This document shows positions 55,089-63,410 of a stretch of DNA of 64,000 bases, piece by piece; the stretch's first letter is position 1; each line of letters starts with the position of its first letter. The position numbers were made by a program, and so were the translations under genes. The DNA comes from Methanobacteriota archaeon (GTDB taxonomy: Archaea > Halobacteriota > Methanosarcinia > Methanosarcinales > Methanosarcinaceae): the NCBI GenBank assembly GCA_023399215.1, contig JAEWQJ010000004.1, positions 61,493-125,492 of the forward strand. Reading direction: 5' to 3'. The notes beneath the pieces were generated by a model. It made no database searches and was not told the DNA's origin. It worked only from the letters and a program-made list of their open reading frames with translations.

Positions 55089-56180
55089 TCATAAAACCGC
55101 TCCGAACCGCTCCTTCAGAACTGAAAGTCCTTTGCATCTTTTTGCTCCGGTTTCTTCCCTGTCCTTGCCCCAAAAAATCAGGGTAAATACCGGGTTTTCT
55201 CCTTTGCAAAGAAAGATCTCAATGCCGGGTTCTTCATAGAATTTTCCATAGTCACCGCCCATGGAAAGTACCTGTTCTCCCACAGGAACAAGAACACCGT
55301 TTTCTCCAAGCATTAGGTGCTCGTAAATGCAGTATTTGTTCTCGGGAAGAGACTTGATTTCCTCAACACCGTCAGTAAAGGCGCGGAAAAGAAGTTCTAT
55401 CAGGTTAATCCCAGAAGAATAGTAAACTACTGTAGGTGTCTGACTTGGAAAGCGGGCATCGATTTCAATTACCCTGAGCCCTTTTGGGCCGAAGATTGCT
55501 TCCACATCCATAATCCCTTTCAAGGGAAGATTTGCTGCAAGATCATGGGATATCTGCCTGAATAAAGGATTAGCAGGAAGCGGAGTTACCATATGGCAGT
55601 CATAGGTTTCGTCTATATGGACCAGGGTCTCTTTTACAACGGCAAAATGATTTCCGTCCCCGACAACTTCGAGAGAAACGACATCGCCTTCCACATATTC
55701 CTCAACCAGCATGTCAGGTTCAAGGACCTCAAGCTCTTTGTCATCATAAATTATCCTGGCTCCCACACTGCTACTTTCACAGGGAGGTTTTACAAAATAA
55801 GGAGGGCTGGAGGGCCTGTCCTGCGGAGTTGGGATTCCTATGGACTTAAAATAATCTTTTGAGCTTTTCTTATCCCTGCTTATCCGATAAGCTTCAAAAT
55901 CGAAAAGTACCGGACAGGAGAATTTTTCTTTTATTGAATTCAGAAATTCGATGCAAGCAAGATTTTCGTTTACAGGAAGTACAGCATTAACCCTTTTAGA
56001 GAGCTCAAGGAGTTTTTCAGGTTCCTTTATTACATCAAAACAGTAAAATTCATCCGCATAGTTACGGATGAGGACCTGCGGATTTTTATCCACCAGAACT
56101 ACTTTCATTCCGGCTTTTTTAGATAGATACGCAGCTTCGAAGCCCTGAAGTTTCCCGCCCACAAGACAGATCGTTTTCAA
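55089..56180 (-). CDS. pylC: Pyrrolysine biosynthesis protein PylC
   Basis: 363 aa from TTG 56180 (read MKTICLVGGKLQGFEAAYLS), one base after the pylB stop, with GGGGTG 5 nt upstream as ribosome site. ATP-grasp ligase: N-terminal VGGKLQGFEAAYLSKKAGMKVVLVDKN, central PPYFVKPPCESSSVGARIIYD, MLVEEYVEGDVVSLEVVGDG and LRVIEIDARFPSQTP (Mg/ATP Glu). It joins (3R)-3-methyl-D-ornithine to the epsilon amino group of lysine. Coupled tightly to pylB. Its C-terminal 90 residues are duplicated in the downstream chimeric ORF. Confidence 0.97.
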   Translation of the reverse strand: MKTICLVGGKLQGFEAAYLSKKAGMKVVLVDKNPQVLIRNYADEFYCFDVIKEPEKLLELSKRVNAVLPVNENLACIEFLNSIKEKFSCPVLFDFEAYRISRDKKSSKDYFKSIGIPTPQDRPSSPPYFVKPPCESSSVGARIIYDDKELEVLEPDMLVEEYVEGDVVSLEVVGDGNHFAVVKETLVHIDETYDCHMVTPLPANPLFRQISHDLAANLPLKGIMDVEAIFGPKGLRVIEIDARFPSQTPTVVYYSSGINLIELLFRAFTDGVEEIKSLPENKYCIYEHLMLGENGVLVPVGEQVLSMGGDYGKFYEEPGIEIFLCKGENPVFTLIFWGKDREETGAKRCKGLSVLKERFGAVL

Positions 56181-56181
56181 G

Positions 56182-57234
56182 CTAGCACCCCAAGACTGCC
56201 TCAAAGTCAGCCTGTCGAGCCGGTTTCATACCCATGGTTTCAAGCCTTCGGACTACGCTTTTTATGTCCCTGTCCCGTTCTTTAAGTCCACGGTCATAGT
56301 TTGCAACGCCTTCCAGTTGGGAATCGGGAGGAAGGATAGAAGTAACAATATTTGCCCCTGCGTTTAAGCGGTGAACCATGCCGTCAATGCCTTCCAGGTC
56401 AAGAGAGGCGGGGATGAGGCGCTTGGGAAACATTAACCTGAGAACCGAGATGATTTTCAGTTCCGAGAGATTTGCCTTATCCCTGAAACTTTCAAGCGGG
56501 GTTCCTTCCTGGGGCAGGAAGGTCATAACTCTGACCATATCAGGATCGTTTGTGCTCATTCCCCTCAAGGACAGAATAGTGGATTCGATATCGTTTCCAA
56601 CGCCTGTGAGGATTCCGTCTTCTACACAGTACCCCTGCTTTTTAGCAAAACGGCGTGCATTGACACGTCCATTGAATGACTGCCCAACTCTAAGTTTCCG
56701 GTAGAGTTCGGTGTCATATGTTTCCTGATAAAGGGCCAGGAAGTTTGCTCCTTTTTCCCTGGCTTTGAGAAGAGTAGCGTTATCCATCAAGCCTGGAGAA
56801 ATCATAATGGGAAGCCCAAGTTCCTCTTTTACTAACTGGACAAGCTCAACGAAACGGTTCGGGTCTTCATAGTAATATGGGTCTTCCCCCATGGTCAGGT
56901 CAACCATATGAAAACCTACTCCTTTCAGGGTTTTGCAGGTTTCTTTTATCTCTTCCATGGTCAGTCGATAACGGTTGATCTCGTTTCGACAGTTATAGTA
57001 GCAAAAAGAGCATTGATTTTTACAGTAAGTAGAGAAATAAATGAAACAATTAAGAAATACCCTGTTACCAAAATAATGATCTCTTACTTTTCGGGCTGCA
57101 GAATAAAGCCTTTCCAGGTCTTCTCTGGATTCAAGGGAAAGAAGAGCCCTCAGATCGTTATCAGTTAATTGATAACCTTCAATGACCTTTTCTCCCAAAC
57201 TGTCAAATTCATCAAGTGCCATTTTTTGGATCAA
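56182..57234 (-). CDS. pylB: Methylornithine synthase PylB, ending in UAG
   Basis: 350 aa, ATG at 57234. Radical SAM protein with the cluster motif CKNQCSFCYYNCRNE (CxxxCxxC), TMGEDPYYYEDPNRF, GANFLALYQETYD and FLPQEGTPLESFRDKANLSELKIISVLRLMFP. It isomerises lysine to (3R)-3-methyl-D-ornithine, the first step of pyrrolysine synthesis. Its stop codon is TAG (56182-56184), the codon pyrrolysine uses; readthrough would add Pyl plus 20 residues before a TAA. Confidence 0.98.
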   Translation of the reverse strand: MIQKMALDEFDSLGEKVIEGYQLTDNDLRALLSLESREDLERLYSAARKVRDHYFGNRVFLNCFIYFSTYCKNQCSFCYYNCRNEINRYRLTMEEIKETCKTLKGVGFHMVDLTMGEDPYYYEDPNRFVELVQLVKEELGLPIMISPGLMDNATLLKAREKGANFLALYQETYDTELYRKLRVGQSFNGRVNARRFAKKQGYCVEDGILTGVGNDIESTILSLRGMSTNDPDMVRVMTFLPQEGTPLESFRDKANLSELKIISVLRLMFPKRLIPASLDLEGIDGMVHRLNAGANIVTSILPPDSQLEGVANYDRGLKERDRDIKSVVRRLETMGMKPARQADFEAVLGC

Positions 57235-57644
57235 AATTTCACCCTCTCATAGATTCTTCAGATATTTGCCGACCCTATCAGAGCCGATTGTCAACTTAAT
57301 CTCACAATTTAGCTTATTTTGCCATATTGAGTGTTTACCATCCCGTTTTTGATTCAATATTGCCATTCAATATTGCCATTCAATGTTGTCATTCAATATT
57401 GCCACTGATATTGCCATTTTACTTTTTGCCATTAATGCTGCTATTTTGCTTTTTGCCATTTGATATTGCCATTAAGTATCGCAATTCTTTTTTGCCATTC
57501 AGAGCTGCAATTCATTTTGCCATTAAGTACTGCAACTCTTTTTGACATCCAGTATCGCAATTCTTTTTTGCCATTTAATACAGTGTTTTAATATCTTTGA
57601 TCGGTTTTTAGCGACTTTTAGTTACTTTGAACGGACTTTCCAGC
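57235..57644. repeat. Degenerate tandem repeats between pylS and pylB
   Basis: From about 57345 to 57575 the sequence is repeats of ttgccattcaatattgcca and ttttttgccatttaatattg variants (unit 16-25 bp). The resulting T- and GCCATT-rich spacer of about 410 nt separates pylS from pylB, so the two may be separate transcripts or the spacer may attenuate. The part to 57300 likely contains the pylB promoter. No gene. Confidence 0.65.
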
Positions 57645-58904
57645 TTACAAGTTGGTTGAAATCCCATTATAGTAAGATTCAGACCTTGATGCCCTCTTAA
57701 TGTTTTTAAAGCCGTGCGTAACCTTGAGCAAGCGTTCAAGCCCAAAACCTGCACCTATCCATGGTTTGTCAATACCCCATTCCCTATCAAGAGGAACTGG
57801 CCCGACGACTGCCGAAGAAAGCTCCAGGTCCCCGTGCATTATATCAAGGGTATCCCCATAGACCATACAGGAATCTCCTACGATTTCGAAGTCGATTTCC
57901 AGATAGTCCAGAAACTCTTTGATGAGGGATTCAAGATTTTCCCGAGTACATCCCGAACCCATCTGACAGAAATTCACCATGGTAAATTCTTCCAGGTGCT
58001 CTTTGCCGTCAGACTCTTTCCGGTAACAGGGCCCGACTTCGAAAATCTTTATCGGATCTGATAAAATCCTATCGAGTTTTCGCAGATAGTTGTAAAGAGT
58101 TGGGGCAAGCATTGGCCTCAAGCAGAGATTTTTATCTACCCTGAAGACCTGTTTTGAAAGTTCAGTATCATTGTTAATACCCATTCTCTCCACGTATTCC
58201 GCCGGAATAAGGATAGGAGACTTGATCTCCAGAAAACCCCGGTCTACGAAAAATTTCGTAATGTCACGTTCGAGTTTGCCAAGGTAGTCTTCTCTATCAT
58301 TGGTATAGAGCCGCTGAAAATCGTTTTTTCTTCGTGTCACAAGTTCAGACTCAAATTCCCTGAAAGGCTTTGCAATATTCAGAGAAATTTTATCCTCTGG
58401 ACTTAAGAGAGCCTCAACCCTATCAAGCTGGCTTCTTGTAAGTGAAGAAGCAGGAGTCGATGCGGGAACAGACGAATTTGGAGCTGATTTTGCAGGCGAA
58501 GGTACAGATCTGGATATGTTCGTCGATGCCTGTGCAGACACAGGATTTCCCAGAGGCTTTGGAGCCCTTGAAACTGATTTAGGCATGGCTTTTTTGACCT
58601 TTGGAGCAGAAACTACCTTAACTTTCACACTGGTTTTGCTTTCGGTTGATCTTGTGAGGAAATTATTGATATCTTCGTCCGAAACCCTACATCGTTTGCA
58701 GGTTTTTCTGTACTTATGATGTCTGAATGCTCTGGCTGTTCTACAACTCCTGGAATTATTCACGACAAGATGGTCTCCACACGCCATTTCAATGTATATT
58801 TTCCTTCTTGAGACCTCGTGGTGCGTGATTTTGTGGAGCGTGCCAGTCCTGGACATCCAGAGCCCGGTCGCAGATATTAAAACATCTAATGGTTTTTTAT
58901 CCAT
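57645..58904 (-). CDS. pylS: Pyrrolysyl-tRNA synthetase
   Basis: 419 aa, ATG at 58904 behind GGGGTGACACT. The N-terminal tRNA-binding domain (residues 1-100) has the zinc ligands in KITHHEV, SRSCRTARAFRHH and KTCKRCRVS. A Ser/Pro/Ala-rich linker follows (about 105-160), then the class II catalytic domain: PMLAPTLYNYLRKL, IFEVGPCYRKESDGKEHLEEFTMVNFCQMGSGC, DSCMVYGDTLDIMHG (mobile loop Tyr) and IGAGFGLERLL. The residues forming the deep Pyl pocket (Leu/Tyr of LYNYL, Asn and Cys of NFC) are intact. It charges the amber tRNA encoded just upstream. Confidence 0.99.
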   Translation of the reverse strand: MDKKPLDVLISATGLWMSRTGTLHKITHHEVSRRKIYIEMACGDHLVVNNSRSCRTARAFRHHKYRKTCKRCRVSDEDINNFLTRSTESKTSVKVKVVSAPKVKKAMPKSVSRAPKPLGNPVSAQASTNISRSVPSPAKSAPNSSVPASTPASSLTRSQLDRVEALLSPEDKISLNIAKPFREFESELVTRRKNDFQRLYTNDREDYLGKLERDITKFFVDRGFLEIKSPILIPAEYVERMGINNDTELSKQVFRVDKNLCLRPMLAPTLYNYLRKLDRILSDPIKIFEVGPCYRKESDGKEHLEEFTMVNFCQMGSGCTRENLESLIKEFLDYLEIDFEIVGDSCMVYGDTLDIMHGDLELSSAVVGPVPLDREWGIDKPWIGAGFGLERLLKVTHGFKNIKRASRSESYYNGISTNL

Positions 58905-59154
58905 AGTGTCACCCCTGGTGAATTAAAAGCCCGGATGATTTCCAAGAAATAGTATTTCAAAATCCCGGCTTACAGAGTATAAGCACGGAGTCAGCAATTT
59001 GCTGACAGCTACCCGGAAAATAGAAGCGATCCACACAACAGAAATAATTTATATAGTCTGGAAAAAAAGTCTCCAGCTTTTATAAAAGATTTCGGCGGAA
59101 TGTTCTGAATGCATCTAGAATGCTATTATATTGCCATTCCGGGATTCAGAAATA

Positions 59155-59226
59155 TGGCGGAAACCCCGGGAATCTAACCCGGCTAAACGGATTTAGAGTC
59201 CATTCGATCTACATGATCAGGTTTCC
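59155..59226 (-). tRNA. pylT: tRNA-Pyl, anticodon CUA, CCA encoded
   Basis: The reverse strand reads GGAAACCTGATCATGTAGAT, then CGAATGGACTCTAAATCCGT and ends TTCCGCCA, 72 nt with the 3' CCA encoded. The 7-bp acceptor stem GGAAACC/GGTTTCC is intact, the anticodon CTA sits in GACTCTAAATC, and the D-loop is unusually small with a three-base variable loop, all diagnostic of tRNA-Pyl. It lies 250 nt upstream of pylS on the same strand and decodes UAG as pyrrolysine. Confidence 0.98.
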
Positions 59227-59513
59227 TCCTCGGCAAAATAGATTGAACAAAGCGTTTTGCTTCCTGTATGGTGGTCTTAAATAATAATATAAAATATTAT
59301 TATTTAATATATATGTTTGTTGGTGAAAATCTAAGAAAAATAGGTCCTTAGCTATAAATTTTTTGTAATCCTTTTCAAAAAAAAAGGCTTGAGCGAAAAA
59401 TCTAGCAACAGCGTGGTCAACTGGCGTAACGATTGCAGATCAACGGTTGCATCTGGTAGAAAAAGGTAAAAAGAGAAAATGGGTGAGAATTTAGCCCACC
59501 ATAGGTTATTTCA
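59227..59513. promoter_or_regulatory. pylT upstream region with AT palindrome
   Basis: AATAATAATAT-AAA-ATATTATTATT (59280-59304) is a perfect dyad 54-78 nt upstream of the mature tRNA 5' end. It contains TATA-like sequence and probably marks the pylT(-pylS) promoter, leaving a short 5' leader to be processed. The rest separates it from the ramA stop; no further gene. Confidence 0.5.
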
Positions 59514-61136
59514 TTATTTCGCTGTGATTTTCAGTTTCGTTATATCGATAGCTTCTTCGGGGCAGACAGCAACACAGCGGCGGCAGCTTGTACCAAGGCA
59601 TTTCTGGCTGTCGTATTTTGCGATTCTCTGACCGTCCCTTTCTACGATTTCAAGAGCAGATTCAGGGCATTCTTTTACGCATTTTTTGCAGTAGACGCAC
59701 TTTTCCACCGGGACTTCGAGGATTATGCCAATTTCTTTAAGAATAGAAAGCCCACCTGACCCGACCTCTTCTATGTCTTTGCTGACTCGCTTTTCGATGT
59801 TTACATGTTCGAGAGTTTTTGGGAGGGGAGGCAGACCGTAGAGTTCAAGCATCTGGTCATACGTCTCAAGTGGCATGCCCTGGGTCCAGTAGGAAAGCTC
59901 GCAGAGGTAGAAATTATTGAAAGTATCACTGGTCGCCATCATAAGATGGTCGGCAGTAATTTTCTTTGCAATCGCAATTACGTCATCCAGCCTGGACTTT
60001 TCTATCACAAGTTCCCGGGCAAGCGCAAGCGAGGTATTCCCGAACTGAACAATTTTTTTTGCATAACCCGGTGCGGCTCCGAGCCTGCGGGCGTCTTCAG
60101 CGTCAACGTAGGCTCCAGAGGCTCCTGACATATATGCGTACTCAAGGTCTTCGTACTTTATTCCGGATTCAACGATCAGGGTCATATGGGCAGCCCGGAT
60201 TGCCCCGATAGCTTTTCCGGCTTCTTCAACATCCTTTTCAGTGATCTCAATCCCAGGACCCAGGATTAGTTTTCCATTCGGAAGTTTAGGAAATTTTTCA
60301 ATCAGCCCGTCTCTCAGTGCAAGGGCAAAAGCCGAGATAACTCCTGTGCCCGTGATTCCGACGGCTTCGAATCCGTAGGACTCCTTTATCTCCCCTGTAA
60401 TCGGATCGATAAGATAAGCGTTCTGTTTTTCCATTTCCCTGTCAAGAACTATAATTCTCCAGTATTGCCCTTCAGGTTTTACATCACAGATCGCGCCCGG
60501 ACTTGCGAGCATGCCTGAACTTATACCCTGTCCTTCAATCGCAGGTCCTGCTGCTGCGCTTGCAGTGATAATTCGGTCCCCGATTTTCAGAGCCATTTCA
60601 GCATTTGTTCCGTAATCCGTAACAAGCGAAGGTTCGGGCTGGACAAGAAAATCAGTTTCAAGCATCATAGCCAGAGCGTCAGCTCCAATCTCGTGCTTGA
60701 TTGCAGGAGGTACGATGATTTCACAGTTGGGCAGGTCTTTTTCTCCAAAAATTTCGGATGCAGGAAACACACGTGCATCTCTTTTCACATTCCGGACTCC
60801 AAGCATCTTCTGCTTGTTTTCTCCTGCATAGGCAAGGTCTCTTATTTCAGTATTCTGGAAAAGGGAAAGCTGGATAGGGTTTCCACAGACTGCAAGCCTT
60901 TCCACCCTTGAAAGGTCAACATCGAATCGCAGGAACATCCTTCTGATCGTCTCGATAATTACCTCATGAGCCACATCTTCACCTGTTGTGATTGCAAAGT
61001 CCAAGTGATCCATAACATTTCCCCCGGGGAGGGGATGACCCATGGTTATAACTGTCTTTAAGGTTTCCTTCGTTTCAAGATCAATAAGCTGGGCTCTAAA
61101 ACCGCTGGTACCCAGATCAAGTGCTATTCCGTACAT
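59514..61136 (-). CDS. ramA: Methylamine methyltransferase corrinoid activation protein RamA
   Basis: 540 aa, ATG at 61136 behind AGGAGGACCTG. N-terminal ASKHA-type part YGIALDLGTSGFRAQLIDLE, with DYGTNAEMALKIG and GPAIEGQGISSGMLA. The C-terminal domain has two ferredoxin-like 4Fe-4S motifs, CVYCKKCVKECPE and CLGTSCRRCVAVCPE. RamA uses ATP to reduce inactive Co(II) corrinoid to Co(I) in the mono-, di- and trimethylamine corrinoid proteins. It heads the leftward run that continues with pylT and pylS. Confidence 0.98.
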   Translation of the reverse strand: MYGIALDLGTSGFRAQLIDLETKETLKTVITMGHPLPGGNVMDHLDFAITTGEDVAHEVIIETIRRMFLRFDVDLSRVERLAVCGNPIQLSLFQNTEIRDLAYAGENKQKMLGVRNVKRDARVFPASEIFGEKDLPNCEIIVPPAIKHEIGADALAMMLETDFLVQPEPSLVTDYGTNAEMALKIGDRIITASAAAGPAIEGQGISSGMLASPGAICDVKPEGQYWRIIVLDREMEKQNAYLIDPITGEIKESYGFEAVGITGTGVISAFALALRDGLIEKFPKLPNGKLILGPGIEITEKDVEEAGKAIGAIRAAHMTLIVESGIKYEDLEYAYMSGASGAYVDAEDARRLGAAPGYAKKIVQFGNTSLALARELVIEKSRLDDVIAIAKKITADHLMMATSDTFNNFYLCELSYWTQGMPLETYDQMLELYGLPPLPKTLEHVNIEKRVSKDIEEVGSGGLSILKEIGIILEVPVEKCVYCKKCVKECPESALEIVERDGQRIAKYDSQKCLGTSCRRCVAVCPEEAIDITKLKITAK

Positions 61137-61540
61137 TTTTCAGGTCCTCCTGAACGTATAATGTTTTGAGGCTTCCGGCAGTAGGAATTACCTCATACAG
61201 GGACGGGATATGAGGACTGTAATTTTAGTGAAATTTCTAATTCGGCATCAGTAGGGAAAAGATATAATAATTTTAGAGTTTTAATTATATAGATATAGTT
61301 AGGAATTATATAAACTATGTATCCTCTTCAAATTCAAGGATGAATTTCCCAACTATGAGAGTATGGAAATCATTTTATTACACATTTATGAAGTTGAATG
61401 TTCCTTTTGAGCATGTTTTTCATACCTGGCTAAATTTTTGAATTTTTAATATAATTGTGAAATTACTTTTACCGGTATGATTGTGGAGAGGATGCTAAAC
61501 TATTATTAATTGTTTCCAGAGGGATTAGCGACTGGCTATT
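61137..61540. other. Divergent region, ramA side
   Basis: Holds the ramA promoter; AT-rich TATA-like sequence (taattatatagatatag, about 61283-61300) lies some 150 nt upstream of its ATG. No gene or RNA recognised. Confidence 0.4.
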
Positions 61541-61670
61541 AAGAGCCTATCTGAAAATGTTATAATTTTACAACAGGCTATATGCAAAGCCGAAATGGAT
61601 TTTATTCCAAAATCTAGTGATTTTTGCATTTCTTAATTGAAAAGCTGAATTAGCAAAAAGAATTCTGTTT
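61541..61670. mobile_element. Diverged or truncated relative of the palindromic element
   Basis: The left end aagagcctatctgaaaa matches the terminal repeat of the elements at 9645 and 11070. Further in, tttttgcatttcttaattgaaaagc corresponds to their gcattttgttaatggaaag segment, at about the same distance. The right terminal repeat was not found, so the copy is decayed. Confidence 0.6.
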
Positions 61671-61713
61671 TCATTAAAATCAATCAAAAAATCGTTTCCT
61701 AAGAAGAGATTCT

Positions 61714-61956
61714 TTATTTTGAATATAGTATGAGACTATAAAAAGTGCTGGAACTATTAAAATAATGGTAATATGGATTGTACATCCATCTATCTGAAAT
61801 ATTGACTCTTGATAAAACGATTCCAGCTATGAATATTGGATAGAAACTAAAAAAATTCTCATGAATTATTTTGAAGATACCAGATATTAATGCAAGGACC
61901 ATGAAAACTAAGAAAGAAATTAATAGAAAACGACTTGTATTTTTTGAATAGAGCAT
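61714..61956 (-). CDS. Possible small membrane protein, 80 aa
   Basis: ATG at 61956. It begins MLYSKNTSRFLLISFLVFMV with two hydrophobic segments (residues 10-28 and 36-50), then a polar aromatic tail (YNPYYHYFNSSSTFYSL). No ribosome site or homology is recognised. It lies between the decayed mobile element and the mtbA promoter, so it could be chance. Confidence 0.35.
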   Translation of the reverse strand: MLYSKNTSRFLLISFLVFMVLALISGIFKIIHENFFSFYPIFIAGIVLSRVNISDRWMYNPYYHYFNSSSTFYSLILYSK

Positions 61957-62199
61957 AAGAAAAGGATAAATTAAATATAAAATTATGATTGTACCTACAA
62001 AATTTTGAACATTATATATAATTTGATATAATTATTAGGCAACTCTTTAATTTAAAATGTCAGTCAAAGCCTCAAATTTCCCAGCTATTTTAAGCATTTC
62101 GTCCACCTATTGTAAGTAAAACAAATTTACTTGTTTTGAAGGATTTTTCAGCTTATTCCGGCTGTTCAATTGATAAGTTTTTATAACATAATTTTTAAT

Positions 62200-62282
62200 T
62201 AAAGGATATAAATACATATTTATTAAATAGTATGTATTTTTCGTAATTCTATGCACCTATAAAAATAAGAGAGGGATTATAA
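62200..62282 (+). promoter_or_regulatory. mtbA promoter with inverted repeat
   Basis: ggatataaatac at about 62204-62215 is a good TATA candidate. An inverted repeat AAATACATA-N12-TATGTATTT (62210-62239) overlaps it and could be a regulator site. AGAGAGGGATTAT precedes the ATG as ribosome site. Confidence 0.55.
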
Positions 62283-63302
62283 ATGGCAGAATATACCCCA
62301 AAAGAAAGATTGTACCGTGCATTAAGGAAACAGCAGGTGGACAGGATGCCAGCTGTCTGTTTCACTCAGACTGCAACTGTTGAACAGATGGAAGCTTGCG
62401 GAGCCTACTGGCCAGAAGCCCATTCCGACGCAGAGAAAATGGCGACTCTCGCGGAAGCGGCACACACTGTAGTAGGTTTTGAAGCTGTGAGAGTTCCCTT
62501 TGACATTACAGCTGAAGCTGAATTTTTTGGCTGCGGAATAAAGGCTGGCGACCTGAAGCAGCAGCCATCAGTGATCAAACCCAGTGTTAAAAACCTGGAA
62601 GATCTGGAGAAATTAAAGAATTACAACCTGAAAGAAGGCAGAATTGCAGTAGTCCTTGAAGCCGTCAAGATTCTCTCCGAAAAATACGGTAAAGAGCTCC
62701 CGATTATAGGGTCCATGATAGGTCCTTTCTCTCTTGCCCAGCATATTAACGGAGATGCCTGGTTTGGAAACCTCTTCACAGGAGAAGAGATTGTCCCCGC
62801 ACTTCTGGACTTCTGCTCGGACTTCAATGTAGCATATGCAAAAGCAATGGTTGAAAACGGTGCAGATACCATAGCCATCATTGACCCGACAGCAAGCTAT
62901 GAGCTCATTGGCGGAGAGTTCTACGAGAAGTATGCTCTGCCCTATCAGAAGAAGATAGCTGACGCAATGGAGGAGCTCGATGTGGCTACAGTGCTTCACA
63001 TTTGCGGAAACACAACCAACGGCCTTGGAATTATGGACAAGACCGGCGTAAACGGTATCAGCGTAGACCAGAAGGTAGACATTAAGACCGCAACCGGCAG
63101 TGTGAAAAACGCAATCGTTGTTGGAAACCTTGACCCTGTAGCCGTGCTCTGGAACGGAACTCCTGAGGAGATCGCAGAAGCCTCAAAGAAGGCACTTGAC
63201 GCAGGCGTTGGGTTACTCACCGTTGGCTGCGGGACTGTCAGTATGACTCCAACAGTCAATCTCCAGAAAATGATTGAGTGCACAAAAAGCCACACATACT
63301 AA
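62283..63302 (+). CDS. mtbA: Methylcobamide:CoM methyltransferase MtbA
   Basis: 339 aa, ATG at 62283. Uroporphyrinogen decarboxylase-like TIM barrel. The zinc site is present as VATVLHICGNTTNG (HxC) and LTVGCGTVS (distal Cys), and GPFSLAQHINGDAWFGNLFTGEE is conserved. Sequence and context point to MtbA, the methylamine-specific enzyme that moves the methyl group from MtmC/MtbC/MttC corrinoid proteins to coenzyme M, rather than MtaA of the methanol pathway. Divergent from ramA. Confidence 0.96.
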   Translation: MAEYTPKERLYRALRKQQVDRMPAVCFTQTATVEQMEACGAYWPEAHSDAEKMATLAEAAHTVVGFEAVRVPFDITAEAEFFGCGIKAGDLKQQPSVIKPSVKNLEDLEKLKNYNLKEGRIAVVLEAVKILSEKYGKELPIIGSMIGPFSLAQHINGDAWFGNLFTGEEIVPALLDFCSDFNVAYAKAMVENGADTIAIIDPTASYELIGGEFYEKYALPYQKKIADAMEELDVATVLHICGNTTNGLGIMDKTGVNGISVDQKVDIKTATGSVKNAIVVGNLDPVAVLWNGTPEEIAEASKKALDAGVGLLTVGCGTVSMTPTVNLQKMIECTKSHTY

Positions 63303-63378
63303 AAACATTGCTAAATAGATTCAGATACTGAATATATCGGACACTGATAGTGTGCCGCATTAATGGAATTTAAAAATT

Positions 63379-63410
63379 GATAAGCCGGCCTTAAGCCGGC
63401 CTTATTTTTA
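63379..63410 (+). terminator. mtbA terminator hairpin
   Basis: ATAAGCCGGCCTTAAGCCGGCCTTAT folds as a G+C-rich stem with a single-base bulge and is followed by a T run (TTTTTA), about 75 nt after the mtbA stop. Confidence 0.65.
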
